Assembly (NCBI GenBank): GCA_964543235.1
Contig: CAZIXE010000033.1
Span: 1 to 40,980, forward strand
From: JANMMJ01 sp964543235
Lineage (GTDB): Bacteria > Pseudomonadota > Alphaproteobacteria > Rhizobiales > Aestuariivirgaceae
Length of the DNA stretch: 40,980 nt
Direction: 5' to 3'
Shown in pieces: positions 23,300 to 30,918 of this stretch. The translations under genes were made by a program, and so were the position numbers. The notes under the pieces are model-generated. The model saw only the letters and a program-made list of their open reading frames with translations. It was not told the origin of the DNA and made no database searches. Position 1 is the stretch's first letter. Each line of letters opens with the position of its first letter.

Positions 23300-25746
23300 T
23301 CTGCCGCCTCGAGCATCCGGACCTTGCCAAGCGTTGTGAATTCGTGCGCGTCGCGCCCGCTGGCCCGTTCGGCCCATGGATCGGATTGCGAGAACTTCTG
23401 CGAATGGACGAAGCGGGCAAAGAGCGCGCGGCGGCGATCGGCGTTGTCGCAGATATTCTGCCTGATCGAATCGAGTCCGACCCGCTTCGCCCATTTATAG
23501 ATCCGCTCGAGATAGCGGCCTTGCTCGCGATACAGCTGGACGAGCGCCACGATCATTTCAAGCGCCTCGTCCTCGGTGTTCACATGGGTCAGCAGTTCGG
23601 TGCCCTTGATGTCCAGTCCCGCCGCACCGGCGAAATGGATATCGTATCCCGACTCGACACAGACGACGCCCACATCCTTGCAGGTTGCCTCCGCGCAGTT
23701 GCGCGGGCAGCCGGAAACGGCCATCTTGACCTTGGCAGGAGTCCATGAGCCCCACATGAACTTCTCGATGCGCATGCCAAGCCCGGTTGAATCTTGGGTC
23801 CCGAAGCGGCACCAGTCGCTCCCGACACAGGTCTTCACCGTGCGCAGGGCTTTGCCATAGGCATGTCCAGAGACCAGGCCGGCCCGGTTGAGATCGGCCC
23901 AGACGGCCGGCAGATCCCCCTTCCTGATGCCCAAAAGGTCGATTCGTTGGCCGCCGGTCACCTTGATGGTGGGGACGGCAAATTTCTCGGCCACATCGGC
24001 GATGGCGCGGAGTTCTCGGGCCGTGGTGATGCCGCCCCACAGGCGCGGCACGACAGAATAGGTTCCGTCCTTCTGGATGTTTGCGTGGACCCGCTCATTG
24101 ATGAAGCGCGACTGGCTGTCGTCGATGTATTCGCCGGGCCAGCTGGCGAGAAGATAGTAGTTGAGCGCCGGGCGGCACTTGTCACAGCCGCAGGAAGTCT
24201 TCCAGTCCAGCGCCTGCATCACATCCGGAATTGATTTCAGTTCCTTGGCCACAATCAGGCGGCGCACGTCGTCATGGCCGAGTTCGGTGCACTTGCACAT
24301 CGGCTGTACGGCATTGGGCGTGTACTTGTCGCCGATCGTTAGCATCAGCAGCTTCTCCACGAGCCCGCTGCAGGAGCCGCATGAAGCCGAGGCTTTGGTA
24401 TGGGCGCGCACGCTGTCGAGTGTCGTTAGAGAATGCGCGGTGATCGCCGCGGTGATCTTTCCCTTGCAGATGCCGTTGCAGCCGCAGATCTCCGCCTCAG
24501 GCGGTAAGGCTGCAACGGCCGCCGTAGGGTCCAGCGGGGCGCTCCCGGCAAAGGCCTGGCCGAAGATCAGGCGCTCACGTATCGGTCCGATATCTTCGCG
24601 CTTCTTGAGAAGATCGAGAAACCATGAGGCGTCGCCCGTATCGCCAAACAGCACGATTCCCCCAATGCGGTTGTCCCTGATGGTAAGGCGCCTGTAGATG
24701 CCGTGCGCGGCATCGCGCAGCACGATCTCCTCGCTGCCTTCGCTCTCCGCAAAGTCACCTGCCGAGAAGACGTCGATCCCCGTGACCTTCAGCTTGGTGA
24801 AGGTGACCGACCCGGCATAGGTGGCTGCGGGCTCGCCGCTGAGCACCGCGGCCGCCGTCTGCGCCATTTCGTAAAGCGGCGCGACAAGTCCATAGCACGT
24901 GCCGCGATGCTCGGCGCATTCGCCGAGTGCAAGGATACTGGGGTCGTTGGTCGTGAGCCGGTCGTCGACCAGGATGCCGCGGTTGCAGTCTAGTCCGGCC
25001 GCCTTGGCCAGGGCGATGGCGGGCCGGATCCCGACGGCCATCACCACAAGGTCGGCGGCAATCTCGGTTCCGTCATCGAGCCGCACGCTTTCGACCCTGT
25101 CGCTGCCGAGAATGGCATGGCTATTGGCCCTGGTGATGACGCGGATGCCGCGCGCTTCGATGGCCTGCCGCAACAGATGGGCCGCAGCACTGTCGAGCTG
25201 GCGCTCCATCAGCGTCGGCATCAGGTGCAGCACCGTGACGTCCATGCCCCGCGCCTTGAGGCCGGCCGCCGCTTCGAGGCCAAGCAGGCCACCGCCGATG
25301 ACCACCGCGCGCCCGCCTCCGCGCGAGGCCTCCAGCATTTTCTCCACGTCGTCGAGATCGCGGTAGGTCAGGACACCGGGCAATTGATGTCCCGGCAGCG
25401 GAATGACGATGGGATCCGATCCTGTGGCGATGACCAGCCTGTCGTAGCGGGCGGTGGTGCCATCCTGGGCGGTGACGGTCTTTGCTTCCCGATCAATGCC
25501 CGTCACCCTGCGGCCTTTGTGCAGCCTGACGCGGTGCTGCGCATACCAGCCGTCGCCATGCGTGATGATGTCTTCGTAGGACTTCTCGCCCGCCAGCACC
25601 GGCGACAGCATCAGGCGGTTGTAGTTGACCCTCGGCTCGGCGTTGAAGATCGTGACGTCCCATTTGCCTGGTGCCTTGTCGAACAGGTGCTCGAGCATCC
25701 GTCCCGGCGCCATGCCGTTTCCGATGATGACGAGTTTGCCTCCCAT
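23296..25746 (-). CDS. nirB: nitrite reductase (NADH) large subunit, siroheme type
   Basis: An 816-residue enzyme reducing nitrite to ammonium with NADH. The N-terminal FAD/NAD module begins KLVIIGNGMAPGRMLEHL and has a second Rossmann motif VIGGGLLGLEAA. A BFD-like [2Fe-2S] domain follows (CGCNGICKGKI, then CGSCSGL) near 410-460, with another Cys cluster near 490-535. The siroheme/[4Fe-4S] ligands are Cys640-x5-Cys646 and Cys680-x3-Cys684. Length is typical. Start ATG 25746 shares a base with the nrtD stop (TGATG). Siroheme synthesis genes are not in the window. Confidence 0.95.
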   Translation of the reverse strand: MGGKLVIIGNGMAPGRMLEHLFDKAPGKWDVTIFNAEPRVNYNRLMLSPVLAGEKSYEDIITHGDGWYAQHRVRLHKGRRVTGIDREAKTVTAQDGTTARYDRLVIATGSDPIVIPLPGHQLPGVLTYRDLDDVEKMLEASRGGGRAVVIGGGLLGLEAAAGLKARGMDVTVLHLMPTLMERQLDSAAAHLLRQAIEARGIRVITRANSHAILGSDRVESVRLDDGTEIAADLVVMAVGIRPAIALAKAAGLDCNRGILVDDRLTTNDPSILALGECAEHRGTCYGLVAPLYEMAQTAAAVLSGEPAATYAGSVTFTKLKVTGIDVFSAGDFAESEGSEEIVLRDAAHGIYRRLTIRDNRIGGIVLFGDTGDASWFLDLLKKREDIGPIRERLIFGQAFAGSAPLDPTAAVAALPPEAEICGCNGICKGKITAAITAHSLTTLDSVRAHTKASASCGSCSGLVEKLLMLTIGDKYTPNAVQPMCKCTELGHDDVRRLIVAKELKSIPDVMQALDWKTSCGCDKCRPALNYYLLASWPGEYIDDSQSRFINERVHANIQKDGTYSVVPRLWGGITTARELRAIADVAEKFAVPTIKVTGGQRIDLLGIRKGDLPAVWADLNRAGLVSGHAYGKALRTVKTCVGSDWCRFGTQDSTGLGMRIEKFMWGSWTPAKVKMAVSGCPRNCAEATCKDVGVVCVESGYDIHFAGAAGLDIKGTELLTHVNTEDEALEMIVALVQLYREQGRYLERIYKWAKRVGLDSIRQNICDNADRRRALFARFVHSQKFSQSDPWAERASGRDAHEFTTLGKVRMLEAAE

Positions 25747-26540
25747 CAGGCAGCCTCCACGAAGCGGTTGCGCTCATACAGAAACTTCAGGACGGCCTCC
25801 CGGCAGCGGATGTAAGTCCTGTCAGAGATGAGCTCCAGGCGCCGTCGCGGCCGTGGCAGTCCGACCTCCAGAATCTCGCCGATCGTGGCGGCGGGCCCGT
25901 TGGTCAGCATCACGATCCGGTCGGAGAGGAGCACGGCCTCGTCGACATCATGAGTGATCATCATCACCGTGTTGCCGAGCTTCTGATGGATGGCCATCAC
26001 CTGGTCCTGCAGATGGGCGCGGGTCAGCGCATCGAGCGCCCCGAAGGGCTCATCGAGCAGCAGAACCTTGGGCTCCATCGCCAGTGCCCGGGCGATGCCG
26101 ACACGCTGCTTCATACCGCCGGATATTTCCGCGGGCCGCCGGTCTTTGGCATGGCCCATATGCACCATTTCAAGGCTCGCCATGGTCCAGTCGTGGCGTT
26201 CGGCGGCACTGCGCCCGGCCCACACCTTGTCCACGGCGAGGCGGACATTGCCGTAGACGGTGAGCCACGGCAGCAGCGAATGGTTCTGGAACACCACCGC
26301 CCGGTCGGGTCCCGGCGCGCTCACTTCCTTGTTCTCGAGCAGAACCGCACCCGACGTGACGCTGGTGAGCCCGGCCACGATGTTGAGCAGTGTCGACTTG
26401 CCGCAACCGGAATGGCCGATAAGGGCGATGAACTCGCCGCGCCTCACATCGAGCGTCACGTTGCGCAGCACTTCATTGGCCGCCGCGCCGCGCTCGAAAG
26501 ACTTGCAGATCAGTGACAGGGAAAGATGGGAATTGCGCAT
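25746..26540 (-). CDS. nrtD: nitrate/nitrite ABC transporter ATP-binding protein
   Basis: A 264-residue ATPase of the nitrate/sulfonate/taurine importer class. Walker A GHSGCGKST is at 42-50, the signature ISGGMKQRVGIARALA at about 139, and Walker B VLLLDEPFGALDALTR follows with the switch histidine MITHDVDEAVLLSD. It has no fused binding-protein domain, so it is NrtD rather than NrtC. The gene lies 9 bp after nrtB and is coupled to nirB, placing import and reduction in one transcript. Confidence 0.92.
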   Translation of the reverse strand: MRNSHLSLSLICKSFERGAAANEVLRNVTLDVRRGEFIALIGHSGCGKSTLLNIVAGLTSVTSGAVLLENKEVSAPGPDRAVVFQNHSLLPWLTVYGNVRLAVDKVWAGRSAAERHDWTMASLEMVHMGHAKDRRPAEISGGMKQRVGIARALAMEPKVLLLDEPFGALDALTRAHLQDQVMAIHQKLGNTVMMITHDVDEAVLLSDRIVMLTNGPAATIGEILEVGLPRPRRRLELISDRTYIRCREAVLKFLYERNRFVEAA

Positions 26541-26549
26541 CGCTAACCC

Positions 26550-27452
26550 TCACGCACTGGCGACGCCGCGGGTGAAAGGCAGGGCGGCAAGGGCGACAAG
26601 GCGGTCCAGAAGGAAACCGACGACGCCCACATAGACCAGGGCCACGATGATGTCGCCGATGAGCGAGGAGTTCCATGCATCCCAGATGAAGAAGCCGATC
26701 CCGACGCCGCCGATCAGCATTTCCGCCGCGACGATGGCAAGCCAGGCGAGCCCGATGCCGATGCGCAGGCCCGTGAAGATGTAGGGCGATGCGGCCGGCA
26801 TCATGATCTTGATGAAATACTCGATCGGGCTGAGCTTCAGCACCCGCGCGACGTTGCGGTAGTCCTCCGGAATGTTGCGGATGCCGGCAGCGGTGTTGAT
26901 GATGATCGGCCAGATCGAGGTGATGAATATGACAAAGATCGCTGACGGCTGGCCGTCGCGGAACGCGGCCAGCGAAATGGGCAGCCAGGCGAGCGGCGGC
27001 ACCGTGCGGAGCACCTGGAACAGCGGGTCCAGCGCTCGCATGGCCAGCTGCGAGCCGCCAACCAGCGCGCCGAGGGCGATGCCGGCGGCAGCGGCGAGTG
27101 CATAGCCAAGTCCCACGCGGCTGAGCGAGGCGAGCAGATGCCAGCCCAGCCCCTTGTCGTTGCCGCCATTGTCGTAGAACGGATTGACGATCAGCTCATG
27201 GCTGTCGCTCCACACCTGCGATGGCGGCGGCAGGGCCGAGCCGGGATGCGATGCCGCAAGTTGCCAGACGGCAATGAGCATGGCGATCACGGTGGCCGGC
27301 GGCAGCGCCGCTTCGAGGAGGGGTTTTCCCTTTGCCAGCACGGTTGCGGCAACCGGCTCGCGCCTCGTGGGCAATGGCAGGACCGTGCCCGCCGGCTGCG
27401 GTTTCGGTTCGACACGCATGGCAATGGCAACCGCTCTCGCGGAACGGCCCAT
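26550..27452 (-). CDS. nrtB: nitrate/nitrite ABC transporter permease
   Basis: A 300-residue inner-membrane permease. Six hydrophobic segments are expected; the N-terminal about 50 residues are Pro/Arg/Glu-rich and cytoplasmic. The coupling loop reads YRNVARVLKLSPIEYFIKIMMPAASPYI, followed by TGLRIGIGLAWLAIVAAEML, typical of the nitrate/taurine group. The start is either ATG 27452, two bases after the nrtA stop, or GTG 27458 overlapping that stop; I chose the ATG. A homodimer would form the channel with NrtD. Confidence 0.92.
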   Translation of the reverse strand: MGRSARAVAIAMRVEPKPQPAGTVLPLPTRREPVAATVLAKGKPLLEAALPPATVIAMLIAVWQLAASHPGSALPPPSQVWSDSHELIVNPFYDNGGNDKGLGWHLLASLSRVGLGYALAAAAGIALGALVGGSQLAMRALDPLFQVLRTVPPLAWLPISLAAFRDGQPSAIFVIFITSIWPIIINTAAGIRNIPEDYRNVARVLKLSPIEYFIKIMMPAASPYIFTGLRIGIGLAWLAIVAAEMLIGGVGIGFFIWDAWNSSLIGDIIVALVYVGVVGFLLDRLVALAALPFTRGVASA

Positions 27453-27454
27453 CG

Positions 27455-28747
27455 TCACACCGTGCGCTTGATCGCGAGGCTCGCAAGATAATTCTGCGGC
27501 CGGTCGGGATCGAATGTCTTGCCGTCGAAGAAAGTCTCGATGCCGCGAGAATCCGTGGCCGGAATGGCAGCGACGCCGAGTGCCTTCGCCGCTCTACGCC
27601 AGAGTTCGGCTGCGTTGACCTTGCTGACCAGCCCCGCCACGTCGACATCGGGTTTGAGGTATCCCCAGCGAATGTTCTCCGCCAGGAACCACCGGTCATG
27701 GCTCTTGAATGGGAATGAGGCGTCGTCGCGCCAGAACTTCATCAGGCCCGGGCTGGCGCTCAGCAGCTTGCCGTTGCCATAGTCGTAATCGCCTTTAAGC
27801 CGGCCCAGGATGTCGTCCTTCGGCACATTGAACCAGGCGCGCTTGGCGACGATCTCGGCCATTTCCTCCTTGTTGGTATCGGCGTCGCACCATTGCTGCG
27901 CCTCCATGACGGCCATGAGGATCGCTTCGACCGTCTTCGGGTTTTTTCCGACGAAGTCGGAGCGCATCGCCAGCGACTTCTCCGGATGCCTGGGCCAGAT
28001 CTCCGCGGTATTGACCGCGGTGTAGCCGATGCCCTGTCGCACGAGTTGCGCGTTCCACGGTTCGCCGACGCAGAAGCAGTCCATCGTTCCGACCTTCATG
28101 TTGGCCACCATTTGCGGCGGCGGTACCACGATCGTCTCGACATCGTGATCGGGATCGATGCCGCCCGCCGCCAGCCAGTAGCGCAGCCACAGATCGTGCG
28201 TGCCGCCCGGAAATGTCATGGCCACCTTGGCGCTCGCTCCGCCGGCCTTCTTTTCGGCGAAAACGGCCTTGAGGGCGCCGGCATCGGTGCCGACTTTGAG
28301 GTCGGCATAGGTGGCTGCCACTGAGATCCCCTGCGCATCGAGATTGAGGCGGGCCAGAATCGTCATCGGCAAGGGCACGCCGTTCTGGGTGATCGTGCCC
28401 GCCGTCATGAGATAGGGCATCGGCGTCAGGATATGCGCGCCATCGATGCCGTTGCCGTCGCTTCCCAGCACCAGATTGTCGCGCGTGGCGCCCCACGAGG
28501 CCTGTTTCAGCACCTCCACGTTGGGAACCCCGTGCTTCGCAAACAGCCCCATTTCCTTGGCGATGATGAGTGGTGACGAGTCGGTCAGCGCGATGAAGCC
28601 CAGCCTGGCTCCCGGCACTTCGGGCCCGCTGGCGGCAAGCGCCCCATGCGGCAGCAGCGACCGTGCCGAGGCAAGCAGGGCTGCGGTGGCGGCTGACTTG
28701 GCGAGAAATCCACGCCGGGAAATCGATCGACCTTTGAACTGGCTCAT
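27455..28747 (-). CDS. nrtA: nitrate/nitrite ABC transporter substrate-binding protein, Tat-exported
   Basis: A 430-residue nitrate receptor. The N-terminus carries a twin-arginine signal (ISRRGFLAKSAATAALL, cleavage near GALAASG), so it is exported folded. The mature part has the NrtA/CmpA pattern: LGFIALTDSSPLIIAKEMGLFAKHGV, KVAMTFPGGTHDLWLRYWLAAGGIDPD and MDCFCVGEPWNAQLVRQG. ATG 28747 is chosen because GAAGGAGA precedes it and the Tat signal starts there; an open frame continues upstream through the leader but is not coding. It is the first gene behind the sigma-54 promoter and NasT leader described separately. Confidence 0.94.
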   Translation of the reverse strand: MSQFKGRSISRRGFLAKSAATAALLASARSLLPHGALAASGPEVPGARLGFIALTDSSPLIIAKEMGLFAKHGVPNVEVLKQASWGATRDNLVLGSDGNGIDGAHILTPMPYLMTAGTITQNGVPLPMTILARLNLDAQGISVAATYADLKVGTDAGALKAVFAEKKAGGASAKVAMTFPGGTHDLWLRYWLAAGGIDPDHDVETIVVPPPQMVANMKVGTMDCFCVGEPWNAQLVRQGIGYTAVNTAEIWPRHPEKSLAMRSDFVGKNPKTVEAILMAVMEAQQWCDADTNKEEMAEIVAKRAWFNVPKDDILGRLKGDYDYGNGKLLSASPGLMKFWRDDASFPFKSHDRWFLAENIRWGYLKPDVDVAGLVSKVNAAELWRRAAKALGVAAIPATDSRGIETFFDGKTFDPDRPQNYLASLAIKRTV

Positions 28748-28774
28748 TGCGTTTGTGTCTCCTTCGCCACAAAT

Positions 28775-28837
28775 GAAAAGCGCCGCCTGCAGGGCACGGT
28801 ATCTTGCTGGGCAAGATCCGTTCCTGCCGGCGGCGCT
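28775..28837 (-). terminator. intrinsic terminator (attenuator) in the nrtA leader
   Basis: On the minus strand AGCGCCGCC (28837-28829) pairs with GGCGGCGCT (28787-28779). Inside are further paired blocks: GCAGG/CCTGC, CGG/CCG and ATCTTGC/GCAAGAT around a CCA loop, about 24 bp in all with small mismatches. A TTTT run overlaps and follows the right arm (28779-28776). It ends 28 bases before the nrtA start codon, so transcripts that stop here contain no gene: a classical attenuator. Its left arm is the loop and 3' side of the upstream ANTAR-type hairpin, so the two cannot form together. Confidence 0.85.
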
Positions 28838-28861
28838 GCCGGTGCTCCCCTTCATGGGAAG
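28827..28861 (-). promoter_or_regulatory. two-hairpin ANTAR (NasT) antitermination element
   Basis: Read on the minus strand. Hairpin 1: CTTCCC (28861-28856), loop ATGAA, GGGGAG (28850-28845). A 2-base linker follows. Hairpin 2: CCGGC (28842-28838), hexaloop AGCGCC (28837-28832), GCCGG (28831-28827). The second loop has A at position 1 and G at position 4, the pattern ANTAR proteins recognise. Hairpin 1 can also be drawn with a hexaloop ATGAAG, which has the A but not the G4, so it is an imperfect match. Hairpin 2 uses the left arm of the terminator. NasT is coded at the head of the cluster. Confidence 0.72.
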
Positions 28862-28878
28862 ACGTTGGCAGTGCTGTC

Positions 28879-28893
28879 GCAAGCTTCATGCCA
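28879..28893 (-). promoter_or_regulatory. sigma-54 promoter of the nrtA-nrtB-nrtD-nirBD-nasA transcript
   Basis: The minus strand reads TGGCATGAAGCTTGC, i.e. TGGCAY-N5-TTGC with the GG and GC dinucleotides exactly 10 bases apart. Start of transcription is expected about 12 bases beyond, near 28867, some six bases before the first leader hairpin. Sigma-54 control fits general nitrogen regulation by NtrC. I could not find a clear NtrC site in the 100 bases upstream; it may lie inside the end of nasS. Confidence 0.72.
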
Positions 28894-28995
28894 GTTTGCG
28901 GGATCTGCGGATTCAGCTTTAACTGCAAGCACTTGACAGCATTGGGCGAGTCCAGCACGCAGGGCGGTGTGACGATTGATCAGGCATTCTGCTGG

Positions 28996-30219
28996 TCAAT
29001 GATTGGGCTTGCCGCCAAAAAATGGGCTGTTCAGCGCATAGCGCTCGACGTCGTTGGGATCGAAGGCAATCCCGTCGAAAAACCCGTCAGGGCCGAGCGC
29101 CAGGCGGCCCTGCGTGGCGGGCACATAGGTCGTCTGCTTCAGCATACCCTCGATCTTTGAACTCGCGCCGGGCAGCGCCACGCCATGCGGCCCGAGGGCG
29201 CGCCGGTAGAGATCGGGGCGATAGGTCGCAAACGCAATTCGCTCTGCTGCGGCGGAGTAGGACAGTTGCCGCCAGCGCACCATCTGCGAGAAGAACCACA
29301 GTGCATGGCTCTGCCAGGGAAAATTCGCCGCCCGCGCCGCAAAGAACAGGAAGTCGGATTGTTCGTGCTCATCGATGACGCGACCTTGCAGCCCGCGCCG
29401 GATGATTTCCGGGGCGACGCCCACATAATGGGGAGCGGCAAGCATCTCCGTCAGCCGGTCGAGGTTCTCGCGCGCCGCGCACCAGGCGGCACTGTTATGA
29501 AGCGCCAGCAGGAGGCGCGCCAGCGTCTCCTCGTTTTCCTCCGCCCAGTGCTTCCGCAGGCCCAGAACTTTCTCGGGACTCGACTTCCAGATCGCCGCCT
29601 TTGTCGTCACGATCATGCCGCTGCCGTTGGTGGCGGCAATGCTGTTCCAGGGCTCGCCGACACAGAAGCCGTCGATGGCGGCGCTCGCCAGGGCATCGGC
29701 CATAAGGGGAGGGGGCACGATGGTGATCTGGACATCGCGTGCCGGATTGATGCCGCAACTCGCCAGCCAGTATCTGAGCTCATAGGCGTGGCCTGAATAG
29801 TCATGCACCACGGCGAATGTGATCGGCGGCATCCCCTGTGACTGGCGGGCGGCCACGCACGCCCGCAGCGCCGCCCCTGCCCGCCCCGGATCGCCCGACC
29901 GGTCGGCGCCGCATCGCTGCATTTCCTGCCAGATCGTCCACGATACCGTGATGGCGTTGCCGCCCAGGCCGAGCGCAAAAGGCGCAATCAGCGGCACATC
30001 GAGCGGCGACAGTCCCAGGTTCTGTGCAATCGGCAATGGCGCCAACAGATGTGCAGCATCGAACTGCCCGACCGAGATGCGGTCGCGCACATTGGCCCAC
30101 GACGTCTCGCGCGTGAGCACGAGGTCGATGCCTTGCTCCGCTGCGAACCCGGCTTCGCGCGCCGCAATGAGGATCGCCGCATCCAGCAGCGGCAGGAATC
30201 CGGCCCGGATCGGTGTCAT
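28996..30219 (-). CDS. nasS: nitrate/nitrite sensor NasS (NrtA-like, cytoplasmic)
   Basis: A 407-residue protein homologous to the transport receptor NrtA (LRYWLASCGINPARDVQITIVPPPLMADALASAAIDGFCVGEPWNS), but starting MTPIRAGFLPLLDAAILIAAREAGFA with no signal peptide. It is therefore cytoplasmic, as in NasS, which binds nitrate or nitrite and releases NasT. The ATG overlaps the nasT stop (ATGA), consistent with making a stoichiometric complex. A longer upstream frame exists but would duplicate nasT coding sequence. The nrtA promoter begins about 100 bases after its stop. Confidence 0.92.
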   Translation of the reverse strand: MTPIRAGFLPLLDAAILIAAREAGFAAEQGIDLVLTRETSWANVRDRISVGQFDAAHLLAPLPIAQNLGLSPLDVPLIAPFALGLGGNAITVSWTIWQEMQRCGADRSGDPGRAGAALRACVAARQSQGMPPITFAVVHDYSGHAYELRYWLASCGINPARDVQITIVPPPLMADALASAAIDGFCVGEPWNSIAATNGSGMIVTTKAAIWKSSPEKVLGLRKHWAEENEETLARLLLALHNSAAWCAARENLDRLTEMLAAPHYVGVAPEIIRRGLQGRVIDEHEQSDFLFFAARAANFPWQSHALWFFSQMVRWRQLSYSAAAERIAFATYRPDLYRRALGPHGVALPGASSKIEGMLKQTTYVPATQGRLALGPDGFFDGIAFDPNDVERYALNSPFFGGKPNH

Positions 30220-30815
30220 TTCCGGTCCTCCTTCACAAGCTCTGCTGACAGCAGGAAGGCTTCTGCAACGTCGATGATGCGCTTGTTCTTGCGCATCGCC
30301 GCATCCCGCAGCAGCGCATAGGCGTCCTCCTCGGCAACACCTTTCCATTTCATGATCAACCCCTTGGCCCGGTCGACCGTCCGCCGTTCGGCGAGCGCCT
30401 GCTGCGCCCGGTCACGTTCCTGGCGCAACGCTTCGAAGGCCCGGAAGCGCAGGATGGCGAGATCGAGGATTGGCTTGATCCGCTCCTTCCTGAGGCCGTC
30501 GACCACATAGGCGGAGACGCCGGCTTCGATTGCCGCCCGCATCGCCTGGCTGTCTGAGTGATCGACGAACATCGCCACCGGCCTTCTGACGGCCCGTGAA
30601 ACCCCGAACATGTGTTCGAGAAAATCGCGATTGGGATTGCCAAGGTCCATCACGATCACGTCCGGCGCCTCCTCTTCGATGCGCCGCACCAGCCCGGCCA
30701 TCTCCGAGACAACCGCTACCCGCTCATGCCCGGCCTCGCGCAGGCCCGCCTCGATGATCGCCGCGCGCGAGCGATTTTCGTCGATGATCAGGATGGCGAG
30801 GTCGGCATCGGACAC
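30216..30815 (-). CDS. nasT: ANTAR-domain RNA-binding antiterminator NasT
   Basis: A 199-residue response-regulator-like protein. The N-terminal receiver-like domain has ILIIDENRSRAAIIE and Asp57 (VIVMDLGNPNRD). The C-terminal ANTAR domain (about 137-192) reads RRTVDRAKGLIMKWKGVAEEDAYALLRDAAMRKN with the usual conserved Ala, Gly, Tyr and Arg positions. It binds paired hairpins in leader RNA and prevents termination when nitrate removes NasS. The start is GTG 30815 (VSDADLAILIIDEN), giving the usual family N-terminus; no ATG fits and the ribosome site is weak. The matching RNA target is in the nrtA leader of this same cluster. Confidence 0.93.
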   Translation of the reverse strand: MSDADLAILIIDENRSRAAIIEAGLREAGHERVAVVSEMAGLVRRIEEEAPDVIVMDLGNPNRDFLEHMFGVSRAVRRPVAMFVDHSDSQAMRAAIEAGVSAYVVDGLRKERIKPILDLAILRFRAFEALRQERDRAQQALAERRTVDRAKGLIMKWKGVAEEDAYALLRDAAMRKNKRIIDVAEAFLLSAELVKEDRK

Positions 30816-30822
30816 CGGCTCA

Positions 30823-30854
30823 TTGTGCCATGCACAAAAAATATTGCAATGCAA
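30823..30854. promoter_or_regulatory. two inverted repeats upstream of nasT
   Basis: TTGTGC-CAT-GCACAA (30823-30837) is a perfect 6-bp inverted repeat with a 3-base spacer, and TTGCA-A-TGCAA (30844-30854) is a perfect 5-bp inverted repeat with a 1-base centre. Both lie in the 103-bp gap between the WYL regulator stop and the nasT start, next to an A/T-rich run. They may be operators or overlap the nasT promoter. The protein that would bind is unknown. Confidence 0.4.
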
Positions 30855-30918
30855 CAAAGTGCAGCAGCTCGTCGCGCTTGCCGCCGTAGCTGGAAAGACG
30901 GCTGCCTGCAGGCCGCCT

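Noticed and set aside
30816..30860. Sigma-54 promoter before nasT (TGGCAC on the minus strand at about 30826-30831, or CTGCAC-TTTG-TTGCA)
   Set aside because: The TGGCAC is followed by GCCG rather than TTGC at the right distance and lies almost on the start codon; the second candidate lacks the GG and has 4 rather than 5 spacer bases.
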